Assembly: GCA_020342025.1 (NCBI GenBank)
Contig: CP070840.1
Span: 224,420-230,341, forward strand
Direction: 5' to 3'
DNA from: Deltaproteobacteria bacterium
Lineage (GTDB): Bacteria; Desulfobacterota; DSM-4660; Desulfatiglandales; HGW-15
Length of the DNA stretch: 5,922 nucleotides
A program made the translations under genes and the position numbers. The notes under the pieces are model-generated. The model was not told the origin of the DNA. It searched no databases and was given only the letters and a program-made list of their open reading frames with translations. Below, in pieces: positions 1 to 5,282 of the stretch. Position 1 is the first letter of the stretch. Every line of letters begins with the position of its first letter.

Positions 1-34
1 ACACGTCCTTTCCAGGCAGAGCCATTGGATTCTG

Positions 35-76
35 ACCCGGCCCAGAGGACCGGGTTTCCGATACTAAATTGAAACC
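35..76. repeat. Two overlapping, mutually exclusive hairpins after the exporter gene
   Basis: ACCCGG (35-40) pairs with CCGGGT (50-55), and GGTTTC (53-58) pairs with GAAACC (71-76). The stems share bases 53-55, so only one can form fully. They lie 77 bp beyond the stop of the export gene. Neither strand has a following T-run, so no intrinsic terminator can be called for the operon here. The pairs are short and could be chance. Confidence 0.3.
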
Positions 77-152
77 TATAAAGAGAAAGGGAGTTCGCAT
101 TTGAAAGGAGCGAAATCCCCATCTGGGCATTCAAGCTATCTGGCGCCAACCC

Positions 153-1310
153 CTATTTGATGGTCAACAGCCTCTCCTGCGAATAGTAGGCTTCAAATCG
201 ACCCGGATACAGGAAAAGCTCGAGCAGGGGTTCCATATTCTCTATCCAATCATTGATATCGCCTATCAGCATTCGGGGAACATAAACCATGTCCCCATCC
301 TGAAGGCGTACGTTCTGGCCCAAGTCGGCCCTCCTCAGAAGGGACTTCACATCCGACATCATCACAAGGGGTTCTTTGCCCTGTTCGTATCCCCTCACGA
401 TCAGGGTATTCTCCTCCTTGGCCAGCCTGGTAATACTGCCTGCAAGAGAGAGGGCTCCCAACAGATCCTGGGCATCCTTGAGGGGATAGATTCCTTGCTT
501 CTCGACCTCTCCAAGCACGTATACCCGTTCGCCAAATTCGGGCAACTCAGGAATATCCACCGCATCTCCATCATCAATGATCACATTCTGGCTCAGATCG
601 CCTTTCTCAATGATGTCAAAGAGATTAATCACATAGGTACGTCCCCCTCTGATGAGCCTTGTGTTCTTTATGTCCGCATCCACGGTGTAACCTCCTGCCA
701 TGGCAATCAAATCCAAAAGGGTCGTCTTGCCTTGCAGGTTGATCCTGCCCGTAGCCGCCTCAGTGGTTCGGTATGTCCTCAATGAGGAAAACTCTCCAAT
801 CACTGTAGCGCTCTTACTGTTAAATTTGTTGACCAGGATGTCTATCCTGGGATTCCTTATGTAGCTAGATAACTTCCTGGTCAGGACCCGGTCCAGTTCA
901 CTGGGGCTGAGTCCTGCTGCCTCCAGATCATCGATGAATGAATAGGATATTCTCCCCCTGCTGTTGACAGTCACTGTTGTCGTCGTCACCTTATCGCCTA
1001 CGTGGGAATGGATCTCCAGGACATCGAGAGGTCCAATACGGTATTCCGCAATCCCATCAATCTCAGCAAAGACCTTATTTCCCTTTACGCGGCTCATCTC
1101 GCTGATCTGGTCCTTGTCTTCCAGGGTGGGCAATCTTGCAAAGACCCTCTGATCTTTTGAAAGGGCCAATTCTTTCACGGGCGTCCCCATGACGGCCGTT
1201 GAGGAGGAGCAGGCCGGGACAAGGAAAAGGATTAACAGAAGGGCTACAAGAAACTGAACTGGTGAACCATTGTGTCTTATATCTCTTATTTTTCCCATTT
1301 CTCTTACCAT
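153..1310 (-). CDS. Wza-like outer-membrane polysaccharide export lipoprotein (Poly_export + two SLBB-like domains)
   Basis: Probable outer-membrane channel subunit that passes capsular or exopolysaccharide across the outer membrane. The protein has 385 residues, close to the roughly 380 of E. coli Wza. The N terminus is a lipoprotein signal: basic residues, a hydrophobic run at about 18-31, then a lipobox LVPAC with Cys34 as the lipidated residue. A Poly_export domain follows at about 88-163, opening with YRIGPLDVLEI and holding AGLSPSEL. Two SLBB-like beta-grasp domains lie at about 167-253 and 262-345, the second starting YVLGEVEKQGIYPL. The tail at about 350-370 (INDWIENMEPLLELFLYP) could be the amphipathic pore helix seen in Wza, which is an inference. 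It is the last visible gene of the operon, 26 nt after the HD-GYP gene. The start is uncertain: neither Met1 nor Met5 has a good ribosome-binding site, and Met5 (1298) is an equally good choice. Family is confident; the exported polymer is unknown. Confidence 0.93.
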   Translation of the reverse strand: MVREMGKIRDIRHNGSPVQFLVALLLILFLVPACSSSTAVMGTPVKELALSKDQRVFARLPTLEDKDQISEMSRVKGNKVFAEIDGIAEYRIGPLDVLEIHSHVGDKVTTTTVTVNSRGRISYSFIDDLEAAGLSPSELDRVLTRKLSSYIRNPRIDILVNKFNSKSATVIGEFSSLRTYRTTEAATGRINLQGKTTLLDLIAMAGGYTVDADIKNTRLIRGGRTYVINLFDIIEKGDLSQNVIIDDGDAVDIPELPEFGERVYVLGEVEKQGIYPLKDAQDLLGALSLAGSITRLAKEENTLIVRGYEQGKEPLVMMSDVKSLLRRADLGQNVRLQDGDMVYVPRMLIGDINDWIENMEPLLELFLYPGRFEAYYSQERLLTIK

Positions 1311-1336
1311 CTAAAGTGTTTTGAAAGATTGCCCCT

Positions 1337-2413
1337 TCATGGGAGATCTCTTTCGTGAATGCTCTCGGTGATGTAGAGCAAGGGATTCTCCGACAGTCTG
1401 ACAACCTCTCTTCTCTCCATTTTGCCCCCAGTGCTATCATAAAGAAGCTCAACGGCGGGCCTGAGAGGCTGTTGCTTATCCGTGGATATCACCCGTCCTA
1501 TGGATTTGTTGTTCAACACCACATAGGTATTCACAGGAAAAAGGGAAATCCGATCTAAAAAGACTTTTCGGATTCTTGCCGGGAACTCCCCTTTAGCCTT
1601 TTCAACGATATGCTTGATGGCATCCGTCTGCACTATTTTATCTCGGTAAGGTCTCTCACTTGTCATGGCCACATACACATCCGTTAGACCTATAACAGAC
1701 GAGAGCTCGTAGATCTCTCCCCCTTTCAGCCCATAAGGGTACCCCGAGCCATCTGTTCTCTCATGCACTTGAACGGCCACTTCGGCCAACCACCGGTACC
1801 TCTCACCCATATCATCAAGGATCTCATAACTCTTCTTGGGGTGCGCCCTAATCATTGCCATCTCATGGTCATCAAGGCCTCCCCTCTTCTCAACCACACT
1901 TTCCGGTATCTTGTACATGCCCACGTTTTCCAAAACCGCAGTAAGCCCCAATTTCAATAACATCTTGATATCATAACCCATTCCTTGACCAAGAATCAGC
2001 GTTATGAGCGTAACATGGACACTATGCACAGGGAGCCAGTCGCTATCGGCCGGAGCGAACATGGCATACTCATAGATCTTATCAACCAGATCCCTATTAA
2101 GGATGTAATGAATATCAGAGAGAATGGGAGATGGGCTTATGCCCTGTTCATTCCTGACCCTGCCCCGAATATCAATCACCCTCTCAATAAGCTTTTCATA
2201 GTATGTGTGGACCTCTGGACTCCATTCCTCTCTGAATGAGGGGCCTGGAGAAGCCTTTTCCCCTCTCACTTTCTGAATCTGGGTATCACTCATCACCTTC
2301 AAGATTTGAGAATCAGTCAGCATCAGGTCTTCATCCTCAGCCCTGTTATGAGCGGACTCTTTGCTGGGTTCCTTTTTTTCCCTGTCTTTTATGATATCAG
2401 AAAAGCGCACCAT
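1337..2413 (-). CDS. HD-GYP family protein with degenerate HD metal site
   Basis: HD-GYP domains normally hydrolyse the second messenger cyclic di-GMP at a two- or three-metal centre. This 358-residue cytosolic protein has a polar N-terminal region (1-65), an HD-GYP domain (about 125-260) and a C-terminal module (about 290-345, starting FPVNTYVVLNN) typical of HD-GYP proteins. The GYP signature is intact (HERTDGSGYPYGLKG, 217-231), as are His130, His191 of the HP motif and Asp245. The defining HD pair in the usual LLHDIGK is E162-N163 (VLENVGM), the following Lys is Met166, and the first His of HHE is Val216. Phosphodiesterase activity is therefore doubtful, and a binding or scaffold role is more likely (inference). 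There is no membrane segment and no receiver domain. A nine-residue near-repeat (DSQILKV, DTQIQKV) lies at 34-49. The start overlaps the ATPase gene by 17 nt, with GAGGA 11 nt upstream of the ATG, which suggests translational coupling. Confidence 0.9.
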   Translation of the reverse strand: MVRFSDIIKDREKKEPSKESAHNRAEDEDLMLTDSQILKVMSDTQIQKVRGEKASPGPSFREEWSPEVHTYYEKLIERVIDIRGRVRNEQGISPSPILSDIHYILNRDLVDKIYEYAMFAPADSDWLPVHSVHVTLITLILGQGMGYDIKMLLKLGLTAVLENVGMYKIPESVVEKRGGLDDHEMAMIRAHPKKSYEILDDMGERYRWLAEVAVQVHERTDGSGYPYGLKGGEIYELSSVIGLTDVYVAMTSERPYRDKIVQTDAIKHIVEKAKGEFPARIRKVFLDRISLFPVNTYVVLNNKSIGRVISTDKQQPLRPAVELLYDSTGGKMERREVVRLSENPLLYITESIHERDLP

Positions 2414-3197
2414 CGCTTATGATGTCCTCAATGATTTGTGGATCGATCACCTTCCCATTCTTGCTGAACCCGATCAAAAGGGACAGGTCACACAAGTTAT
2501 TGATCTTTCTTGGCACCCCTTCGGTCATCTCGTAGGTCCTCTCCATTGCCTCTGGAGTGAACACATTGTCTTTCCCACCCGCCTTCTCTTGCCGGAAAGT
2601 GATGTACCGGACCGTATCCTCTTCATCAAAAGGCGTTAAATGGTACTTAAGGGCGATTCTCTGCTCCAACTGCTCGATGCCCTTAATTTTACTCCTCAGC
2701 TCCGGTTGGCCCACAAGAATCACGTTAATAAGAAAACGATCATTGAGCTGAAAATTTAGTATAAGCCTTACCTCTTCAAAGGCCGACTCGCTGAGCACTT
2801 GGGCCTCATCCACAATCAAAAGCGTCTCTCTATTCTTTTTCATATTCTCGATCATCTTATCGTTTAACAACCGAAGGCACTGCACCTTGCTATCGGGCAC
2901 ATCTGTCATACCAAACTGATATAATACCTCTTGCAAGAACTCCAAGGGCTCGAGCTTTGGATTAACGATAAGACCAATATCGAATTGTTCTGCGGAGAGT
3001 TCCTGCACATAGACCTTGGTCAGGGTCGTCTTTCCGCAACCAATATCCCCGGAGAGCATGGCACCCCCCTTTCGCATCTTCGCGGCATAAATGAGGCGGG
3101 TGAGGCCCTCTTCATGGGTCTTGGAAAGGTAAAAAAAATCTGGATCAGGTACGTTCTCAAATGGGAACTTGCGGAATCCCCAATAGTCAAGATACAT
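2397..3197 (-). CDS. ExeA-like AAA ATPase of a polysaccharide export operon
   Basis: P-loop ATPase of the ExeA/GspA type, a group found in type II secretion and in many exopolysaccharide loci, including exosortase-linked ones. The opening MYLDYWGFRKFPF and the following PDPDFFYLS are hallmarks of this family. Walker A is GDIGCGKT (50-57) and Walker B is LLIVDEAQ (126-133). A sensor-1-type LVGQPEL lies at 161-167, LEQRI (Arg180) is a candidate arginine finger, and GVPRKIN (227-233) resembles sensor 2. At 266 residues it is just the ATPase module: the transmembrane and peptidoglycan-binding parts of Aeromonas ExeA are missing, so it should be cytosolic. It is the first gene of the operon, about 25 nt downstream of a consensus promoter. 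The Shine-Dalgarno is modest (GGA, 5 nt before ATG). Its likely job is to energise or regulate assembly of the export machinery. The family is clear; the substrate is not. Confidence 0.92.
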   Translation of the reverse strand: MYLDYWGFRKFPFENVPDPDFFYLSKTHEEGLTRLIYAAKMRKGGAMLSGDIGCGKTTLTKVYVQELSAEQFDIGLIVNPKLEPLEFLQEVLYQFGMTDVPDSKVQCLRLLNDKMIENMKKNRETLLIVDEAQVLSESAFEEVRLILNFQLNDRFLINVILVGQPELRSKIKGIEQLEQRIALKYHLTPFDEEDTVRYITFRQEKAGGKDNVFTPEAMERTYEMTEGVPRKINNLCDLSLLIGFSKNGKVIDPQIIEDIISDGALF

Positions 3198-3227
3198 GGT
3201 CGTCCATTTTAAGTTTATTTATCAAAG

Positions 3228-3255
3228 ATTATACGTAAAATTAGTTATTTGTCAA
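3228..3255 (-). promoter_or_regulatory. Near-consensus sigma-70 promoter of the export operon
   Basis: On the minus strand a perfect -35 TTGACA (3250-3255) and a perfect -10 TATAAT (3228-3233) are separated by 16 bp. Transcription should start near 3222, giving a leader of about 25 nt before the ATPase start at 3197. The DNA upstream of the -35 is very AT-rich, as in UP elements. Both hexamers at full consensus suggest strong expression unless a repressor acts here. Confidence 0.85.
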
Positions 3256-3268
3256 TATATAACGCAAG

Positions 3269-3292
3269 AATTATATAAAGTTATATATAATT
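3269..3292. repeat. AT-rich inverted repeat upstream of the operon promoter
   Basis: Two 9-bp arms, AATTATATA (3269-3277) and TATATAATT (3284-3292), flank a 6-bp spacer. The repeat begins 14 bp upstream of the -35 of the minus-strand promoter. Its position fits an activator site, a UP-like element or a curved-DNA binding site. However, the sequence is nearly all A and T, so a chance palindrome is quite possible. Confidence 0.4.
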
Positions 3293-3469
3293 ACAATAAA
3301 ATACTTACGATACATATTTGGGATCTTTGCACAGTATACGCCTCATTTTTTTCAGGCTCTTGGGGCTCCGATCTTAGTGCTCCGCATCATATATTCCTCT
3401 CGTATGGAGTGATGGCCTGCCTCCCCCTGGCAAATCCCGGCTTTTGGAGTAACTTGTGGAAGACCCTTC

Positions 3470-3811
3470 TCAATCCAGAGGGGAGGCCACCACGAGGATG
3501 ATACAGTCTCCCTCATGAGAATTGGTTAGGGCGTGTACAGACCCCACCGGGATCCAGATGGCATCTCCCGGGCCCACGTGCCTTGTTTCCTCATCCACCT
3601 GCATTTCTCCCTCCCCGCTCATTATGAAGTAAATCTCCTCCATAGGGTCACTATGTGCCTCAATCTTCTTTCCCTTCTCCAGTCGGGCGATGGCTAGGAA
3701 ACCGATTTCTCTCAGGACTCGGCGATCCAGTATCATCTGTGCTATGGCCCCGCCATGGGCAAGATAGGTGGTCTCTAGCACTTCCTTATCCCCTACGTTT
3801 CGCACAATCAT
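3470..3811 (-). CDS. Small single-domain cupin protein
   Basis: A 113-residue cupin_2-type beta-barrel protein, the usual size for a single cupin domain. Motif 2 is textbook: G82, P88, G90, H93 and N97 in GDAIWIPVGSVHALTN. Motif 1 fits G(x)5HxH(x)3E(x)6G with G47, H53, E59 and G66, except that the second His is Asp55 (HSD). The expected metal ligands are thus H53, D55 or a nearby residue, E59 and H93. There is no signal peptide or membrane segment, so it is probably cytosolic. The start is well supported by AAGGAG 7 nt upstream. It points the same way as the export operon but lies 272 bp upstream of it, and the operon has its own promoter, so the two are probably separate transcription units. 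Cupins are functionally very diverse (sugar isomerases, dioxygenases, small-molecule binders). The substrate cannot be told from sequence. Confidence 0.88.
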   Translation of the reverse strand: MIVRNVGDKEVLETTYLAHGGAIAQMILDRRVLREIGFLAIARLEKGKKIEAHSDPMEEIYFIMSGEGEMQVDEETRHVGPGDAIWIPVGSVHALTNSHEGDCIILVVASPLD

Positions 3812-3818
3812 GGGATTT

Positions 3819-3824
3819 CTCCTT
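3819..3824 (-). promoter_or_regulatory. Shine-Dalgarno site of the cupin gene
   Basis: AAGGAG on the minus strand, 7 nt before the ATG at 3811. It is the strongest ribosome-binding site among the minus-strand genes here and fixes the cupin start. Confidence 0.8.
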
Positions 3825-3937
3825 AGACTTTCTCAAACAAAAGACTCAGGATAGTAGATTCCTCCACCCAATTGATCTTGATTATATGGAAAGATATGGC
3901 TTAAACTGAGGTCCCGTCCTTTGAGCAAGGTGGCTGT

Positions 3938-3974
3938 CCCCAAAATCGGCATGCAGTACCAGGTATTCTTGGGG
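3938..3974. repeat. Inverted repeat CCCCAA...TTGGGG in the divergent intergenic region
   Basis: CCCCAA (3938-3943) and TTGGGG (3969-3974) can pair. The stem continues after a bulged C at 3968 through AAT (3944-3946) and ATT (3965-3967). The loop contains GCATGC. The left arm sits in AAGGTGGCTGTCCCC, which resembles dispersed REP-like intergenic repeats I recall from environmental Proteobacteria genomes. That resemblance is from memory and unverified. There is no T-run, so it is not an intrinsic terminator. Confidence 0.4.
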
Positions 3975-3984
3975 CTATCTACTA

Positions 3985-4014
3985 TTTTCAACATGCAGAA
4001 GTTGTTATTATAAC
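3985..4014 (+). promoter_or_regulatory. Weak candidate promoter for the formyltransferase gene
   Basis: TTTTCA (3985-3990, 4 of 6 matches to the -35 consensus) and TATAAC (4009-4014, 5 of 6) are separated by 18 bp. The leader would be about 93 nt. It is the best plus-strand pair I found in this gap, but matches of this quality occur by chance. Confidence 0.3.
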
Positions 4015-4100
4015 GCAAACCAGGCAGGGTTGCCAAATGGAAAGAGGACGCCCAGATGCCCCATTGAGAGCCATCCTGAAGGTGCGAATGAATAGAAAAT

Positions 4101-4105
4101 AGGAG
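4101..4105 (+). promoter_or_regulatory. Shine-Dalgarno site of the formyltransferase gene
   Basis: AGGAG, 8 nt upstream of the ATG at 4114. It decides the start in favour of the long form over internal Met12 or Met16, although the recognisable domain begins only at about residue 16. Confidence 0.8.
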
Positions 4106-4113
4106 TTTTTGAC

Positions 4114-4911
4114 ATGTCCATCACTCCCCTTTTTGATCCGAAAAAGATGGGAAGACCCATGAGGGTGGCTGCCTTCATGTCTGGGTCAGGAACCAATATC
4201 ATAAAACTCATTGAGAGGGAAAAGAGTTTGATGGCCGAAATGGGCTCTTCGCCCTTTCAAGTCATCTTCATTTTCAGCGACAGGTCTGACGGCACCTGCA
4301 AGGGGGAAAAGATCGCATACGAGTATGGTATGCCCTACTTCAGCCACGACATACGTACCTTCCATCGTGTAAGAGGGTTGAGGAGAAGAGTCGATATCCC
4401 TGAAGGGCTCCTTGCCAGAAAAGAATTTGACCGTGTGCCTCAAAGGCTTATAGAGGCCTTTGAAATTGATGTGATAGCACTCGGTGGATATATGAGCTAT
4501 AGCACCCTTGATAGATGTGTTAATGTCCACCCTGCTGACCTTTCCATCCTGGCACCCGACGGCAAGAGAAGATATGTGGGTGATCACGCTGTCCACGATG
4601 CCATCTCAACCGGAGAAACCATACTTCGTTCCTCAACGCTCTGGACAGACCAAGGCGTGGATACCGGTCCCCTCCTTATGGTCTCAGATCCCCTGAAAGT
4701 TGAACTGCCCCGACCCCTAGCCTCTCTGCGCAAAGACAGAGAGAGGCTCCTCCGTGTGATCCAGGAACATCAGGAACGCCTAAAAGAGGTGGGTGACTGG
4801 AAGATCTTTCCCCGAACCATTGAGATGATTGCCGAAGGCCGCTTTGCGCTCGATGAGATGAATCGGGTCTATGTGGATGGCCACCCCGTGCCAGAGGGTT
4901 ACAGGGCCTAG
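4114..4911 (+). CDS. PurN-type formyltransferase, divergent
   Basis: Homologue of phosphoribosylglycinamide formyltransferase (PurN), which transfers a formyl group from 10-formyltetrahydrofolate to GAR in purine synthesis. The fold begins at about residue 16 (MRVAAFMSGSGTN). SGSGTN (23-28) matches the SGNGSN phosphate loop, and GGYM (124-127) matches the AGFM strand. The catalytic trio of E. coli PurN (N106, H108, D144) corresponds to N137, H139 (NVHP) and D183 (VDTGP). The end (GRFALDEMNRVYVDGHPVPEGY) matches the PurN C terminus. At 265 residues it is about 50 longer than E. coli PurN. The extra length comes from an N-terminal extension and segments near 82-110 and 193-228. The loop after HP also differs: PurN's short SLLPxxPG is replaced by a basic stretch with DGKRRYVG (149-156). 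The reaction type is probable, but GAR as substrate is less certain. The gene appears monocistronic, with no purine gene nearby. Length, codon phase and ribosome-binding site indicate an intact gene. Confidence 0.88.
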   Translation: MSITPLFDPKKMGRPMRVAAFMSGSGTNIIKLIEREKSLMAEMGSSPFQVIFIFSDRSDGTCKGEKIAYEYGMPYFSHDIRTFHRVRGLRRRVDIPEGLLARKEFDRVPQRLIEAFEIDVIALGGYMSYSTLDRCVNVHPADLSILAPDGKRRYVGDHAVHDAISTGETILRSSTLWTDQGVDTGPLLMVSDPLKVELPRPLASLRKDRERLLRVIQEHQERLKEVGDWKIFPRTIEMIAEGRFALDEMNRVYVDGHPVPEGYRA

Positions 4912-4982
4912 GGGGAACCTATCGCTTTATCATACTTTTCTGTGCTCTGAGGTGATGGCCTCTTCCTGAAAGACCATATCTC

Positions 4983-5011
4983 AAAAAAAACGCCACGGTG
5001 TATCGCCGTGG
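4983..5011 (-). terminator. Intrinsic (Rho-independent) terminator, minus strand
   Basis: On the minus strand CCACGG (5006-5011) and CCGTGG (4993-4998) form a perfect 6-bp GC-rich stem with a 7-nt loop. The sequence CG and then eight consecutive T (4990-4983) follow. It would end transcripts coming from the hydrolase gene or from the folded element at 5009-5220. The first three stem bases (CCA) are shared with the outer stem of that element, so the two helices compete slightly. On the plus strand there is no T-run after the hairpin. Confidence 0.85.
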
Positions 5012-5220
5012 TCTGATCTTGGAGGATTCCTGCCCGCCATCGCTCTCGCCTATTCACCATTCCATCCTCCACGGGATGCTGCTGCGGAGTAGAAGGGGCC
5101 TCCCATCATGCGAATGCCGGGCGGCCTCAGGCGAGGCAGGCGGGTACGCCGGGTAACCCCTTGCAGAATGTCCCGGCCCGACCTATACAGGATCCTTCTA
5201 AACCCCCAAAGATCAGACCA
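5009..5220 (-). ncRNA. Putative structured RNA or MITE-like palindromic element (unidentified)
   Basis: The ends are perfect 12-bp inverted repeats: TGGTCTGATCTT (5009-5020) and AAGATCAGACCA (5209-5220). Nested inside are further complementary blocks in correct order. GGATTCCTG (5024-5032) pairs with CAGGATCC (5188-5195) with one bulge, CCCGCC (5033-5038) with GGCGGG (5139-5144), CTCGCCT (5045-5051) with AGGCGAG (5129-5135), and CATTC (5058-5062) with GAATG (5112-5116). Side hairpins are CCGGG/CCCGG (5149-5153, 5172-5176) and CATCC/GGATG (5063-5067, 5074-5078). Together they give a rod with internal loops and a side arm. The minus strand is preferred because an intrinsic terminator follows directly. 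I do not recognise it as 6S RNA, SRP RNA, RNase P RNA, tmRNA or a known riboswitch. A mobile miniature inverted-repeat element is the main alternative; no target-site duplication is obvious. Confidence 0.5.
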
Positions 5221-5282
5221 CCTCCCCCGGACGCCCTAGATATCGTCTTAAAGGAATGGGCCATCACCCAGTAATTCCCTGT

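Larger units (their letters stand above)
3812..4113. other. Divergent intergenic region between cupin and formyltransferase genes
   Basis: This 302-bp gap has no convincing gene; a 67-codon minus-strand frame inside it has no recognisable motif. It should hold both divergent promoters. For the cupin, a perfect TATAAT (minus strand, 3881-3886) lacks a recognisable -35. For the formyltransferase there is a weak candidate at 3985-4014. An inverted repeat lies at 3938-3974. A 9-bp pair, ATAGTAGAT (3851-3859) and ATCTACTAT (3977-3985), is inverted across 117 bp and may be chance or paired operator sites. Confidence 0.5.
4912..5282. other. Gene-free stretch between convergent genes, holding a terminator and a folded element
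   Basis: No credible reading frame is visible in these 371 bp between the stops of the formyltransferase (plus) and the hydrolase (minus). The left 70 bp are plain, with only a 4-bp stem GAGG...CCTC (4949-4962) that is too weak to call a terminator. From 4983 to 5220 the DNA is dominated by an intrinsic terminator and a large inverted-repeat structure, described separately. The last 60 bp (5221-5282) show no clear promoter on the minus strand. Confidence 0.7.

Noticed and set aside
1..130. Minus-strand frame open from an ATG at 130 to the left window edge (possible start of a next operon gene)
   Set aside because: Only about 43 codons, no convincing ribosome-binding site at its ATG codons, no recognisable motif; an open frame of this length is not rare by chance.
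1075..1452. 125-codon minus-strand frame overlapping the exporter and HD-GYP genes
   Set aside because: It is a shifted frame of two motif-rich genes. Its sequence has no family features.
3341..3375. Terminator for the cupin gene near the GGCTC repeats
   Set aside because: The GGCTC copies are direct, not inverted. On the minus strand, the direction of cupin transcription, the neighbouring homopolymer reads as A7 instead of a T-run.
3196..3501. 101-codon plus-strand frame
   Set aside because: It covers the minus-strand promoter and the cupin 3' end, has no good Shine-Dalgarno and low-complexity composition, and is best explained as a chance frame in AT-rich DNA.
3833..4036. 67-codon minus-strand frame in the divergent intergenic region
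   Set aside because: No domain, no ribosome-binding site, and it spans an inverted repeat; considered as a transposase remnant but nothing recognisable supports that.
4186..4596. 136-codon minus-strand frame inside the formyltransferase gene
   Set aside because: It is antisense to a well-supported PurN-type gene with catalytic motifs in the plus frame.
4949..4962. GAGG...CCTC hairpin as a terminator for the formyltransferase gene
   Set aside because: Only 4 bp of stem and no T-run after it on the plus strand.
5009..5220. 6S RNA, SRP RNA, RNase P RNA or tmRNA as the identity of the folded element
   Set aside because: Hallmark sequences of SRP (GGAAGGAAGCAGC-like), RNase P (GAGGAAAGTCC-like) and tmRNA are absent, and I could not align it to 6S with confidence, although its rod shape is reminiscent.
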